64,000 bases of DNA. It comes from Cauispirillum nitrogeniifigens (GTDB lineage Bacteria > Pseudomonadota > Alphaproteobacteria > Rhodospirillales > Rhodospirillaceae). The stretch lies in the NCBI RefSeq assembly GCF_049800675.1, contig NZ_JBLOOT010000002.1:62001-126000 (forward strand), written 5' to 3'. A program made the position numbers and the translations under genes. This document shows positions 51,719-62,482 of the stretch, piece by piece (the stretch's first letter is position 1; each line of letters starts with the position of its first letter). Below the pieces are notes generated by a model, which saw nothing but the letters and a program-made list of their open reading frames with translations, did no database searches and was not told where the DNA came from.

Positions 51719-53229
51719 GGACCGCCGCCGCCTGCCTGTGCGCGCTCGTGGCGCTGGCCGCCGCCCCGGCCGCCGCCCAGTACGTGCCGCCGGCCCCGGC
51801 CGCGACCACGCCGGGCGCCCCGCCGCCGGCGGCGGAGCCGCAAGGCGCCGACATCGCCCTGTCGCTGCCCGAGGCGGTGGCGCTGGGCCTGCGCCAGAAC
51901 CGCCAGATCCGCAGCGCCTACCTGGACCGCACGCTCCAGAAGTTCGACACCCTGCTGTCGGAGACGCGATTCGAGCCCAAGCTCCAGGGCGTGACCATCG
52001 GCGCCAGCCGCGACTGGCGGGCCACGCCGGCCACGGGCACCACCATCTCCGACGACGTCAACGTCGGCGTCACGCCGGTGATCCGGTGGGACCTGCCCAC
52101 CGGCGGCAGCCTGACGACGGGCACCTCCGTCACCCACAGCATGGTGCGCGGGGCGGCGGCGGCGCGCGACGGCTCCACCTCGTGGACCGTCGACCTGACC
52201 CAGCCGCTGCTCAAGGGCGGCGGCCTGGAGGTCGGCATGGCGCCGCTGCGCAAGGCGCGCCTGGGCGAGAAGTCCAACATCCTGGCGCTGAAGGGCACGG
52301 TGTCGGGCCAGGTCAAGGCCATCATCGACGCCTACTACACCCTGGTGCTGGCGCAGCAGAACCGGGTGATCGCCCGCAACGGCCTGGAGCGGGCGCGCAA
52401 CCTCATGGAGGTCAACCGCGCCCTGATCGCCGCCGGCCGCATGGCCGACAACGAAATCTTCCAGACCGAGACCAACATCGCCAACCAGGAATTCGCCGTC
52501 CTGCGGGCCGACAACGACTTCACCGCCGCCCGCCGGGCGCTGCTGACCCTGCTGGGCCTGGAGCCGACGGCCAACGTCATCCCCGGCGAGGAGGTCGTCG
52601 CCGAGCCGCTGACGGTCAACCTGGAACAAGCCCGCACCCTGGCCTTCGAGAACAATCCCGACTACCTGCGCCAGCTCATCGGCCTGGAACAGTCCAAGAT
52701 CGACATGATGCTGAGCGAGAACGCCCGGCTGTGGGATCTGGACCTGACCGTCGGCCACACCGAGAGCCGCGACGGCGCCACCACCCTGGGCCGCTATGGC
52801 GGACAGGCCGACGCGGCCGGCACCAGCGTCGGCCTCAACCTGACCATCCCGCTCGACCGCCGCCCGATCCAGCGCGACAGCCTGGCCGCCAAGATCGCCT
52901 TGCAGAAGGCCGAATGGGCGGTCGACGACGCCAGGGAGGCGGTGGAGAAGGGGGTGCGCGACGCCGTGCGCAACGTCGACGTCTTCTGGCGCCAGCTCGA
53001 ACTGGCCCGCCGCGCCCGCGTCCTGGCCGAGCAGACCCTGGAGGTCGAGATGGTCAAGCTGCGCAACGGGCGGACCAGCAACTTCCAGCTCCTGTCCGTG
53101 GAAGACAGCCTGCGCCAGGCCGAACAGCAGGAGTTGAGCGCCGTCATCGCCTACCTCGGCGCGCTCGCCACCCTCGATCAGCAACTCGGCACCACGCTGG
53201 ACACCTGGAGCATCAGCCTCAATGACTGA
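51715..53229 (+). CDS. TolC-family outer membrane channel protein
   Basis: A 504-residue outer-membrane factor with signal peptide (cut near PAAAQY, residue 21) and two repeats of the OEP fold: LSLPEAVALGLRQNRQIRSA...LTQPLLKGGGLEVG, then LEQARTLAFENNPDYLRQL...LNLTIPLDRRPIQRD, ending in long helices with VEMVKLRNGRTSNFQLLSVEDSLRQAE. It provides the trimeric channel for the adjacent adaptor and MacB-like ABC pump. Starts at GTG 51715 overlapping the lipoprotein stop; the adaptor gene begins 8 nt before its stop. Confidence 0.93.
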   Translation: MRTAAACLCALVALAAAPAAAQYVPPAPAATTPGAPPPAAEPQGADIALSLPEAVALGLRQNRQIRSAYLDRTLQKFDTLLSETRFEPKLQGVTIGASRDWRATPATGTTISDDVNVGVTPVIRWDLPTGGSLTTGTSVTHSMVRGAAAARDGSTSWTVDLTQPLLKGGGLEVGMAPLRKARLGEKSNILALKGTVSGQVKAIIDAYYTLVLAQQNRVIARNGLERARNLMEVNRALIAAGRMADNEIFQTETNIANQEFAVLRADNDFTAARRALLTLLGLEPTANVIPGEEVVAEPLTVNLEQARTLAFENNPDYLRQLIGLEQSKIDMMLSENARLWDLDLTVGHTESRDGATTLGRYGGQADAAGTSVGLNLTIPLDRRPIQRDSLAAKIALQKAEWAVDDAREAVEKGVRDAVRNVDVFWRQLELARRARVLAEQTLEVEMVKLRNGRTSNFQLLSVEDSLRQAEQQELSAVIAYLGALATLDQQLGTTLDTWSISLND

Positions 53230-55075
53230 TCGGCCGACAAGCGACACCGCGCCCACCGCCCGCGAGCAATCGCGCCAGGCGTTCGTCTACGAGGCCATCC
53301 TCGACAGCATGTCCGACGGCATGATGACCGTGGACTTCGAGGGGCGCATCCGCGGGCTCAATCCGGCGGCGGAACGAATCCTCGGGGTGCCGGCGGCCGA
53401 GGCGGCGGGCACCACCCTGGTGGAGTTCTTCTTCGGCCTGCCCGACAACGACGCCTTCCTCGACGCCATCCTGGCGGCCATCGCCCCCAACCAGCACGCC
53501 GGGGCGGAGCATCGCCACTACCTCGACTTCAAGCGCCCCGATGGCGGCGCGGTGTCGCTGGGGCTGACCATCTCCGACCTGCGCCGCCAGGGCGAGGACG
53601 GGCAGGTGCAGCGCCTGGGCGTCGTCTGCGTGTTCAGCGACGTGACCGAGCTGCGCGACCTGCGCGCCGCCGAGCAGGAGATGGCCCGCCAGCTGGAGGA
53701 AAACCACCGCAAGCTGGCCGCCGCCTACCGCGACCTGGAACAGCGGTCCACCACCGCCGCCGGCAGCGCCAAGCGCCTCCAGGTATGGCGCATCGGCATC
53801 ACGGCGGCGGTCATCACCGTGTTCACCGGCGTCGGCCTCTATGCGTGGTTCTCCGCCAGTGGCGATGCCAGTGCACCGTCGGCGACGTCGGTCGCGCCCT
53901 CGGGGACGCCGCGCGCCAGCTGGACGGTGCAGCCCCGGCCGCTGCGCAAGACCATCGATCTGGTCGGCCAGATCGAACCGGGGCACACGGTCAGCGTGCT
54001 GGCCCCCTTCGCCGGGCCGCTGCTGGAAAAGCACTTCGAATTCGGCGCCCGCGTCCAGGAAGGCGACCTGCTGGCGGTCCTCGACACCGCCGAGCTGGAC
54101 GCCCAGTACCGCGACGCCAAGGCCGGGCTGATCAAGGCCGAGCAGAACGCCCGCGACCTCACCGAATGGGCCAAGGGGGTGGAGGTGGCGCGCGCCCGCC
54201 GGGGCCTGCAATCGGCCGAGCGGACCCTGCAATCGGCCCAGCAGAAGACCCGCGAGACCAAGCAGCTCCTCGACCTGGGCGTGGTCGCCCGGCAGGAGTA
54301 CCAGGACGCCCTGGACCGCGAGACCGAGGCCGAGCGCGCCGTGCTGTCGGCGCGCGAGGAACTCGACGGCGTGCTCGACAAGGGCTCGGCCCGCAACCGC
54401 CAGGTTGCCGAGCTGGAACTGGCCAACGCCCGCCAGAAGCTCCGGGATCTGGAGCGCAAGCTGGAAAGCGCCCGCATCCGCGCCCCGGCCGCCGGCGTGG
54501 TCATCCGCCCGCCGACCCAGACCGGCGGCAGCGACAGCGGCGGCACCGGCGGATCGGCGGCGCAGGCCGAAATCACCCAGGGCACCAAGGTGACGGAGGC
54601 CCAGGCGCTGCTGGCCATCGCCGCCCTGGACAACCTGCGGGTCAATACCTCGCTGCTGGAAATCGACGTCAACAAGGTCGCCACCGGCATGAAGGTGCTG
54701 GTCACCGGCGAAGCCTTCCCCGGCACCACCCTGGAAGGCAAGCTGACCAGCATCGCCAACCAGGCCAGCAAGGGCGGCGGATCAGCGCTGCCGCAGTTCG
54801 GCATCAGCGTGCTGATCGAGGCCGTCGGCGAGGACATCGGCAAGGCCGTGCGCCTGGGCATGACCGCCAGCCTCCAGATCGTCACCCACGACGACCCGGC
54901 TGCCCTGGTGGTGCCGGTCGACGCCATCTCCCTGCTGCCCGAAGGCACCGTCGTCACCCGCCGCGACCCGGCCACCGGCCAGACCACCCCGGTGCCCGTC
55001 ACCCTGGGCCAGCGCCTGCCGACCGGCGTGCAGATCCTCAGCGGCCTGAGCGCCGGCGACGAAGTGGTGTATTGA
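53222..55075 (+). CDS. PAS-domain / MacA-HlyD periplasmic adaptor fusion
   Basis: A 617-residue fusion. Residues about 22-145 are a cytoplasmic PAS domain (FVYEAILDSMSDGMMTVDFEGRIRGLNPAAERILG, C-terminal VCVFSDVTELRDLR); 145-178 a coiled coil; 188-210 a membrane helix; about 225-617 a MacA-like adaptor with barrel-sandwich hybrid (GHTVSVLAPFAGPLLEKHFEFGARVQEGDLLAVLDTAELD), long alpha-hairpin and the RIRAPAAGVVI return strand. MacA proteins normally have only a short cytoplasmic tail before the membrane helix. The PAS domain could sense redox, light or ligand and report to pump activity. A terminator follows the gene. Confidence 0.88.
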   Translation: MTDRPTSDTAPTAREQSRQAFVYEAILDSMSDGMMTVDFEGRIRGLNPAAERILGVPAAEAAGTTLVEFFFGLPDNDAFLDAILAAIAPNQHAGAEHRHYLDFKRPDGGAVSLGLTISDLRRQGEDGQVQRLGVVCVFSDVTELRDLRAAEQEMARQLEENHRKLAAAYRDLEQRSTTAAGSAKRLQVWRIGITAAVITVFTGVGLYAWFSASGDASAPSATSVAPSGTPRASWTVQPRPLRKTIDLVGQIEPGHTVSVLAPFAGPLLEKHFEFGARVQEGDLLAVLDTAELDAQYRDAKAGLIKAEQNARDLTEWAKGVEVARARRGLQSAERTLQSAQQKTRETKQLLDLGVVARQEYQDALDRETEAERAVLSAREELDGVLDKGSARNRQVAELELANARQKLRDLERKLESARIRAPAAGVVIRPPTQTGGSDSGGTGGSAAQAEITQGTKVTEAQALLAIAALDNLRVNTSLLEIDVNKVATGMKVLVTGEAFPGTTLEGKLTSIANQASKGGGSALPQFGISVLIEAVGEDIGKAVRLGMTASLQIVTHDDPAALVVPVDAISLLPEGTVVTRRDPATGQTTPVPVTLGQRLPTGVQILSGLSAGDEVVY

Positions 55076-55108
55076 CCTCGCGTATGGTGACCTGAATCCA
55101 CGACAGTA

Positions 55109-55146
55109 AAGCCGTCGCCCCCGCCTGCGCGGGGCGACGGCTTTTT
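55109..55146 (+). terminator. Intrinsic terminator of the efflux operon
   Basis: A perfect 13-bp stem (55109-55121 with 55131-55143, core GCCGTCGCCCC) followed by U residues at 55142-55146, 33 nt after the adaptor stop. On the minus strand the stem is also followed by TTTACTG, so it can serve the convergent xth gene as well. Confidence 0.93.
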
Positions 55147-55168
55147 CGGAGAGGGGGCGAAGGTCCAA

Positions 55169-55975
55169 TCACCCCCCGAACGTCGCCACCACCGGGACGT
55201 GGTCGGACGGGGGCAGCCAGGCGCGGGCCTCGGCCAGGACCTCGAAGCGGGTCGCCGTGTCGGCCACCGGCGCGGTGGCCCAGATGTGGTCGAGGCGGCG
55301 GCCCCGGTTGACCCGCTGCCAGTCGGCGCCGTCCGGCCCCTGGCGATAGCTCCACCAGGTGAACAGGAATTCGTCGGGCGGCACGAAGCGGCGCGCCACG
55401 TCGACCCAGCGCAGGGAGGATTGCAGCCGGTTCAGGCGGGCGATCTCGATGGGCGTGTGGGTGATGACCCGCGACAGGCGCTTGTGATCCCACACGTCGG
55501 TTTCCAGCGGCGCGACGTTGAGGTCGCCGACCAGGATCAGCGGGTCACGCGTCCCATAGGTGCCGGCGAACCAGTCGCCGAGGTCGTCCAGGAACTGGAG
55601 CTTGTGGGCGAACTTGGGGTTCTTTTCGGCATCGGGCAGGTCGCCGCCGGCCGGGACGTAGAGGTTGTGGATCTCCACCCCGTCGACGCGGGCGCTGACG
55701 TGGCGGCAGTCCTCGCGCCCGCACCAGCCCTGGGTGCGCACGTCCTCCAGCGGCTTGCGCGACAGGATGGCGACGCCGTTGTAGCCCTTCATGCCGTGCA
55801 GCGCCGTGTGGGTGTAGCCGTGCCCGGCCAGTTCCAGCAGCGGGAACAGCTCGTCGCGGACCTTGGTTTCCTGGAGGCACAGCACGTCCGGCGCCACCGC
55901 CTCGACCAAACGGTCGAGGTGGGGCATGCGCAGGCGGATGGAGTTGACGTTCCAGGTGCAGACGGTGAGCGCCAC
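55169..55975 (-). CDS. xth: Exodeoxyribonuclease III
   Basis: AP endonuclease / 3' exonuclease of base excision repair, 268 residues. Motifs WNVNSIRLR, LCLQETKV (metal glutamate), NLYVPAGG, LVGDLNVAP (GDxN) and terminal SDHVPVVATF are intact. A GTG at 55975 is used since the first residues (ALTVCTWNVNS) begin the domain; a GGGGGG lies upstream. It is 20 nt after the FAH-family gene on the same strand and convergent with the efflux operon. Confidence 0.95.
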   Translation of the reverse strand: MALTVCTWNVNSIRLRMPHLDRLVEAVAPDVLCLQETKVRDELFPLLELAGHGYTHTALHGMKGYNGVAILSRKPLEDVRTQGWCGREDCRHVSARVDGVEIHNLYVPAGGDLPDAEKNPKFAHKLQFLDDLGDWFAGTYGTRDPLILVGDLNVAPLETDVWDHKRLSRVITHTPIEIARLNRLQSSLRWVDVARRFVPPDEFLFTWWSYRQGPDGADWQRVNRGRRLDHIWATAPVADTATRFEVLAEARAWLPPSDHVPVVATFGG

Positions 55976-55995
55976 GGGCCTAGACCCCCCCGGCC

Positions 55996-56685
55996 TTACA
56001 CAAGCGTGAAGGCCAGCAGGGGCAGGCCGGCGACCTCGGCCCGCACCACGGCGCCGCGCTCCAGCGGGCCGACGCCTTCGGGCGTGCCGGTGAAGATCAG
56101 GTCGCCCGGTTCCAGCGTCACCAGGCCCGACAGGTGGGCGATGACCTCGGGCACCGACCAGATCATGTCGGCGAGGTCGCCCGCCTGCCGGCGCTGGCCG
56201 TCGACGTCCAGGATAATGGCCGCAGCCTCGGGCAGGGGATAGGCGTCCAGCGGCACGAGGGCACCGACGGGGGCGGAGTTGTCGAACCCCTTGGCCATGT
56301 CCCACGGCTTGCCGCCCTTCTTGGCCTCGGTTTGCAGGTCGCGGCGGGTCAGGTCGACGCCGACGGCGAAGCCGTAGATCAGCGCTTGCGCCTCGGCCGG
56401 GCGCACGGCGGTGCCGGTGCGGCCGATGGCGACCACCAGCTCGACCTCGTGATGCAGGTCGGCGGTGGCCGGGGGATAGGGGATCTGCCCGCCGGGCACC
56501 ACCGCGTCGCCGGGCTTGGAGAAGAAGAACGGCGGCTCGCGGTCGGGATCGGCCCCCATCTCGCGGGCATGGGCGGCGTAGTTGCGGCCGACGCAGTAGA
56601 CGCGGCGCACCGGAAACAGCCCGTCGGCGCCGTGAATGGGCAGCACGGAGCGGCGGGGTTCGGGGATGACGAAGGAGGCGGACAT
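55996..56685 (-). CDS. Fumarylacetoacetate hydrolase family protein (fumarylpyruvate hydrolase-like)
   Basis: A 229-residue FAH-family hydrolase. It has the family core VYCVGRNYAAHAREMG, FFFSKPGDAV, the metal-binding HHEVELVVAIG (H-x-E-x-E), GVDLTRRDLQ and LIFTGTPEGVG. The short length without an N-terminal SH3-like domain matches fumarylpyruvate hydrolases and oxaloacetate decarboxylase/acylpyruvase enzymes. It lies 20 nt upstream of xth on the same strand and 351 nt downstream of lolA; no gentisate-pathway partner is adjacent. Confidence 0.9.
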   Translation of the reverse strand: MSASFVIPEPRRSVLPIHGADGLFPVRRVYCVGRNYAAHAREMGADPDREPPFFFSKPGDAVVPGGQIPYPPATADLHHEVELVVAIGRTGTAVRPAEAQALIYGFAVGVDLTRRDLQTEAKKGGKPWDMAKGFDNSAPVGALVPLDAYPLPEAAAIILDVDGQRRQAGDLADMIWSVPEVIAHLSGLVTLEPGDLIFTGTPEGVGPLERGAVVRAEVAGLPLLAFTLV

Positions 56686-56782
56686 GCGGCGGGCTCCTCA
56701 GGCGACGGGGAGGCCAGTATAGGCCGTCGGACGTCCAGGGAAAGGAGTGGGAAAGCGCCGCTGTCGGAAAAGGCCCCAAAAA

Positions 56783-56956
56783 GGAATGAGCGCCCGGTCA
56801 GGGGGCAACCGGGCGCTCAGGCTCCTTTCGGAGCGGGAAGCGCGGCAGGGGAAACCGCCTTCCACGGGGTCGCGCCTTGTCGGTGCGCCCCTCTGATGGC
56901 TTAGGTAGGGCGCCCCCCGCCGCCGTGCCAGCGCATTACATGCATGGCAGTCATGT
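56783..56956 (-). ncRNA. Possible small RNA or leader between lolA and the FAH-family gene
   Basis: The 351-nt gap 56686-57036 holds no gene but has strong RNA structure on the minus strand: a GCTCC-GAAA-GGAGC hairpin (56821-56834), then a perfect 12-bp stem (56808-56819 with 56787-56798) followed after four bases by a U5 run. Upstream a TTGACC (56984-56989) with a TATGCG (56963-56968) gives a weak promoter with a 15-nt spacer. The U-run terminator 94 nt before the FAH gene suggests a separate transcript or an attenuator. No known RNA family was recognised. Confidence 0.4.
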
Positions 56957-57036
56957 GGCGGACGCATATCATCCCACCTGCGGGGTCAACTACTTGATCC
57001 GCCTAAGTTTTCTGTACAGACACAATTGACGACCCT

Positions 57037-57711
57037 TTAGCGATAGGACTGGCCGGGCGGCAGCGGGCCGGGAATATGCGCGAAAAGGGCCTGATTCAAC
57101 TCAACGCCCGTGCGCACGTTGTACAGCGTCACCGCCGTCTCCACCCCCTGGGCGTCGGTGATTCGCCACTGCCGCAGTTCGAACGGCTTGTCGGCGAAGA
57201 CCATGGTCATCAGGCCGGCGGCGCGGTCGTTGGTCATGGCGACGTCGATCTCCACCACGCCGCCGCCCTGGCGGACGTCGGTGACGGTGATCTCGGGGTC
57301 GGAGAAGCTGACGTTGTCGCGCAGCAGGATGCCGGCCGGCGTCTGGTTGAGCGGCAGGTGGGACACCTGATTGAGCTTCTCGTCCACATAGATCAGGAAG
57401 CGGCCGTCGGCGACCACCAGCACCGGCGTCGGCGGGTCGTATTCCAGGCGCATGCGGCCGGGGCGCTGCAACGCCACCGCGCCCTCGGCCTGGGCGCCGG
57501 TGCTGGACACCTGCATGAAGCGCCCGGTCATGGTGCGGATGCCCTGGAGGCTTTCCTCGGCCTTGCGCAGGATGTCCCGCTTGTCGGGAAGCGCGGCCTC
57601 CTGCTGGGGGGAGGCGGCAGATTGGGCCAGCGCGGCCGCCGGCGTGCCGAGGACGACCAGGGCGGGGACGACCAGGGCGGGGAGCAGGAGGGCGGCGGCG
57701 AGACGGCGCAT
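57037..57711 (-). CDS. lolA: Outer membrane lipoprotein carrier protein LolA
   Basis: Periplasmic chaperone that carries lipoproteins from LolCDE to the outer membrane. The 224-residue product has a signal peptide (to about residue 29, AALAQS) and the LolA fold with TMTGRFMQVSSTGAQAEG, LQRPGRMRLEYDPPTPVLVVADG, VDEKLNQVSHLPLNQTPAGILL. It follows ftsK on the same strand, a conserved alphaproteobacterial arrangement. The ATG at 57711 starts the signal peptide. Confidence 0.93.
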   Translation of the reverse strand: MRRLAAALLLPALVVPALVVLGTPAAALAQSAASPQQEAALPDKRDILRKAEESLQGIRTMTGRFMQVSSTGAQAEGAVALQRPGRMRLEYDPPTPVLVVADGRFLIYVDEKLNQVSHLPLNQTPAGILLRDNVSFSDPEITVTDVRQGGGVVEIDVAMTNDRAAGLMTMVFADKPFELRQWRITDAQGVETAVTLYNVRTGVELNQALFAHIPGPLPPGQSYR

Positions 57712-57809
57712 GGGACCTCTGTTTGCGGCTGCGGGACGGCGTTTGAGCCTGGAATGAACATAGGGCGCGAACATGGCGGCGTCATGGCGGAGACAGCCCC
57801 GGCCGGGCC

Positions 57810-60488
<2,679 letters not shown>

Positions 60489-60491
60489 GGC

Positions 60492-61676
60492 TCAGATCCC
60501 TTCCCGGCGGCGGCAGGCGGCGATGCGCTCCAGGGCGCGGGCGGTGGTGGCGCGGTCGTGCACCAGGGCAACGCGCACGACACCGGCGCCGACGTTGGTG
60601 CCGTCGGCGGCGGTGCGGGCCAGATAGGCACCCGGCAGCACCTTGACGCCTTCCTCCGCCCACAGGCGGCGGGTGAAGGCCTCGCCGTCGGACACCGGCA
60701 GCCACAGGAAGAAGCCGCCGGCGGGCGGCTCGATGCCCAGGATGGCGGCGGCGTCGGCCACCTTTTCCTGATACAGGCGGCGGTTCTCAACGACATGCGC
60801 CTCGTCCGCCCACAGGGCGGCGCTGGCCGCCTGGACAGGGAAGGGCATGCCGGCGGCGGCATAGGCGCGCAGGCGGCGGAAGCGGTCGATCAGCCGCGGA
60901 TCGCCGGCCACGAAGCCCGAACGCAGGCCCGGCACGGAGGACCGTTTCGATAGCGAATTGAACACCAGCACGTTGTCGACCGACCCGCCCAGGGCGGCGC
61001 AGGCTTCCAGCGCACCCGGCGGCGGGGTGGCGGCGTAGACCTCCGAGTAGCACTCGTCGGCCAGCACCACCACGTCGTGGCGGCGTGCCAGGGTGATAAG
61101 CGCCGTCCAGTCCTCCAGGCTCGCCACCGCGCCCTGCGGGTTGGCCGGCGAGCACAGGGTGACGACGGCAGCGCGCTCCCACACCTCGGCCGGCAGGGCG
61201 GCGTAGGCGGGCAGGTGGCCGGTGGCGGCGGAGGCATCGACCAGCAGCGGCTCCGCCCCGGCCATCAGCGCCCCGCCCAGGTAGACCTGGTAGAAGGGGT
61301 TGGGCATCAGGGCCAGCGGCGCGGGCTTGGCGCCCTCGTCGACGATCACCTGGGTGATCATGTACAGCGCCTCCCGCGTGCCGGAGGCGGGGAGGATCAT
61401 CGTGTCGGCATCCAGCATGCCGGCGGGCAGGCCATAGCGGCGCGTCGCCCAGGCGGCGACGGCGCCGCGCAGCTCCGGCGTGCCGGCGATGGGCGGATAC
61501 TTGCCCCAGCCGGCGGCGTGGCCGGCCAGCACCTCGCCGACCAGCGCGGGCACCGGATGCTGCGGCTCGCCGATGGACATGATCAGGGGATCCGCCCCCG
61601 GCACGACGCCCTCAAGAAGCGCGGCCAGCCGCTGGAACGGATATTCGGACAACAGGTCGAGGCGGGGATTGAGCAT
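60492..61676 (-). CDS. dapC: PLP-dependent aminotransferase, DapC-like
   Basis: Class I/II aminotransferase of 394 residues with PGADPLIMSIGEPQHPVP, the substrate loop GWGKYPPIAGTPELR, SPANPQG, DECYSEVY and the PLP-lysine motif NSLSKRSSVPGLRSGF. It resembles alphaproteobacterial succinyldiaminopimelate aminotransferase (DapC), which feeds lysine and peptidoglycan synthesis; lysA at 0.7 kb is the last enzyme of that route. Same-strand neighbours are glnK upstream and ftsK downstream. Aspartate aminotransferase-like activity is the alternative, the name used for the equivalent gene beside Azospirillum glnZ. Confidence 0.85.
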   Translation of the reverse strand: MLNPRLDLLSEYPFQRLAALLEGVVPGADPLIMSIGEPQHPVPALVGEVLAGHAAGWGKYPPIAGTPELRGAVAAWATRRYGLPAGMLDADTMILPASGTREALYMITQVIVDEGAKPAPLALMPNPFYQVYLGGALMAGAEPLLVDASAATGHLPAYAALPAEVWERAAVVTLCSPANPQGAVASLEDWTALITLARRHDVVVLADECYSEVYAATPPPGALEACAALGGSVDNVLVFNSLSKRSSVPGLRSGFVAGDPRLIDRFRRLRAYAAAGMPFPVQAASAALWADEAHVVENRRLYQEKVADAAAILGIEPPAGGFFLWLPVSDGEAFTRRLWAEEGVKVLPGAYLARTAADGTNVGAGVVRVALVHDRATTARALERIAACRRREGI

Positions 61677-61811
61677 GTGCGATGGGCACCGGAGCGGTAC
61701 AAAACAGGACCAGCCGAGACTACCCCCAACGCCGCTCCGCCGTCCAGCACCGACCGGACGGGACGGTCCGGGGGGACAAAAAAGCTCATCGCGGAAGTCC
61801 GGGCGGCGATC

Positions 61812-61845
61812 AAAAAAGTGCCCGGGCGGCGGGTGCCGTCCGGGC
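61812..61845 (-). terminator. Intrinsic terminator downstream of glnK
   Basis: On the minus strand a GC-rich stem (61840-61845 with 61820-61825, arms GCCCGG/CCGGGC) is followed within two bases by six U residues (61812-61817). A further hairpin at 61884-61907 (AACGGGG/CCCCGTT) stands between it and the glnK stop. The 255-nt glnK-dapC gap holds no gene; dapC and ftsK therefore probably have their own promoter. Confidence 0.8.
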
Positions 61846-61931
61846 GAGGTATTAGGGAGGAAACGCAACTGAAGTGTCCGTCAAACGGGGGAGGCTCCAC
61901 CCCCGTTGCCTGGAAAATCGCGGCACGAGCG

Positions 61932-62270
61932 TCACAAAGCGTCGGGCCCCCGCTCGCCGGTGCGGATGCGCACCGTCTCCGTCACGTCGGTGACGAAGAT
62001 CTTGCCGTCGCCGATACGCCCGGTGCGGGCCTGATTCTGGAGCACCGCCAGGGCGTGGTCGACGACGTCATCGGGCACCACGACTTCCAGCTTCATCTTG
62101 GGCAGGAAGCTGACCTCGTACTCGGCGCCGCGATACATTTCCGACTGCCCCTTCTGCCGGCCGAAGCCCTTGACCTCGCTGGCGGTCATGCCGTGCAGCC
62201 CGATGTCCATGAGGGCTTCGCGCACCTCGTCGAGCTTGAAGGGCTTGATGACTGCGGTGATGAGTTTCAT
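61932..62270 (-). CDS. glnK: Nitrogen regulatory protein P-II
   Basis: Trimeric signal protein that binds ATP/ADP and 2-oxoglutarate and controls GlnB/GlnK targets such as AmtB, NtrB and, in diazotrophs, DraT/DraG. The 112-residue product has the uridylylation tyrosine Y51 in the T-loop (QSEMYRGAEY), the B-loop TGRIGDGKIFV and the C-loop signature. It lies between ubiH (divergent) and a dapC-like gene, the genomic setting of Azospirillum glnZ. A sigma-54-type promoter lies just upstream (separate entry), consistent with nitrogen control. Confidence 0.96.
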   Translation of the reverse strand: MKLITAVIKPFKLDEVREALMDIGLHGMTASEVKGFGRQKGQSEMYRGAEYEVSFLPKMKLEVVVPDDVVDHALAVLQNQARTGRIGDGKIFVTDVTETVRIRTGERGPDAL

Positions 62271-62306
62271 GGCGTGGCGTATCCGAAACCGTCATGCCGG
62301 GAGCAT

Positions 62307-62323
62307 TTCAAGCGCCGTGCCAG
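62307..62323 (-). promoter_or_regulatory. Sigma-54 (RpoN) -24/-12 promoter of glnK
   Basis: The minus strand reads CTGGCACGGCGCTTGAA, matching the RpoN consensus YTGGCACGRNNNTTGCW at every defined position except the C of TTGC, which is A. Transcription would start near 62297, giving a 27-nt leader before the glnK ATG. No NtrC site was identified by eye in the short upstream region. Confidence 0.75.
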
Positions 62324-62482
62324 TCCGCCGGTGGCGCCGCACCGAGCTTTCCGCAGGGAGAGCCTGCCCATTGTGGCTGCAAAACGCGCGAATGATTAAA
62401 ACGTAGGCACGGCAAGAGGCTGGACAACGCGGCGGCCGGGGGCCACATTCCCGACGCGGGAGTATTCCAGGGAGTGGGCGCC

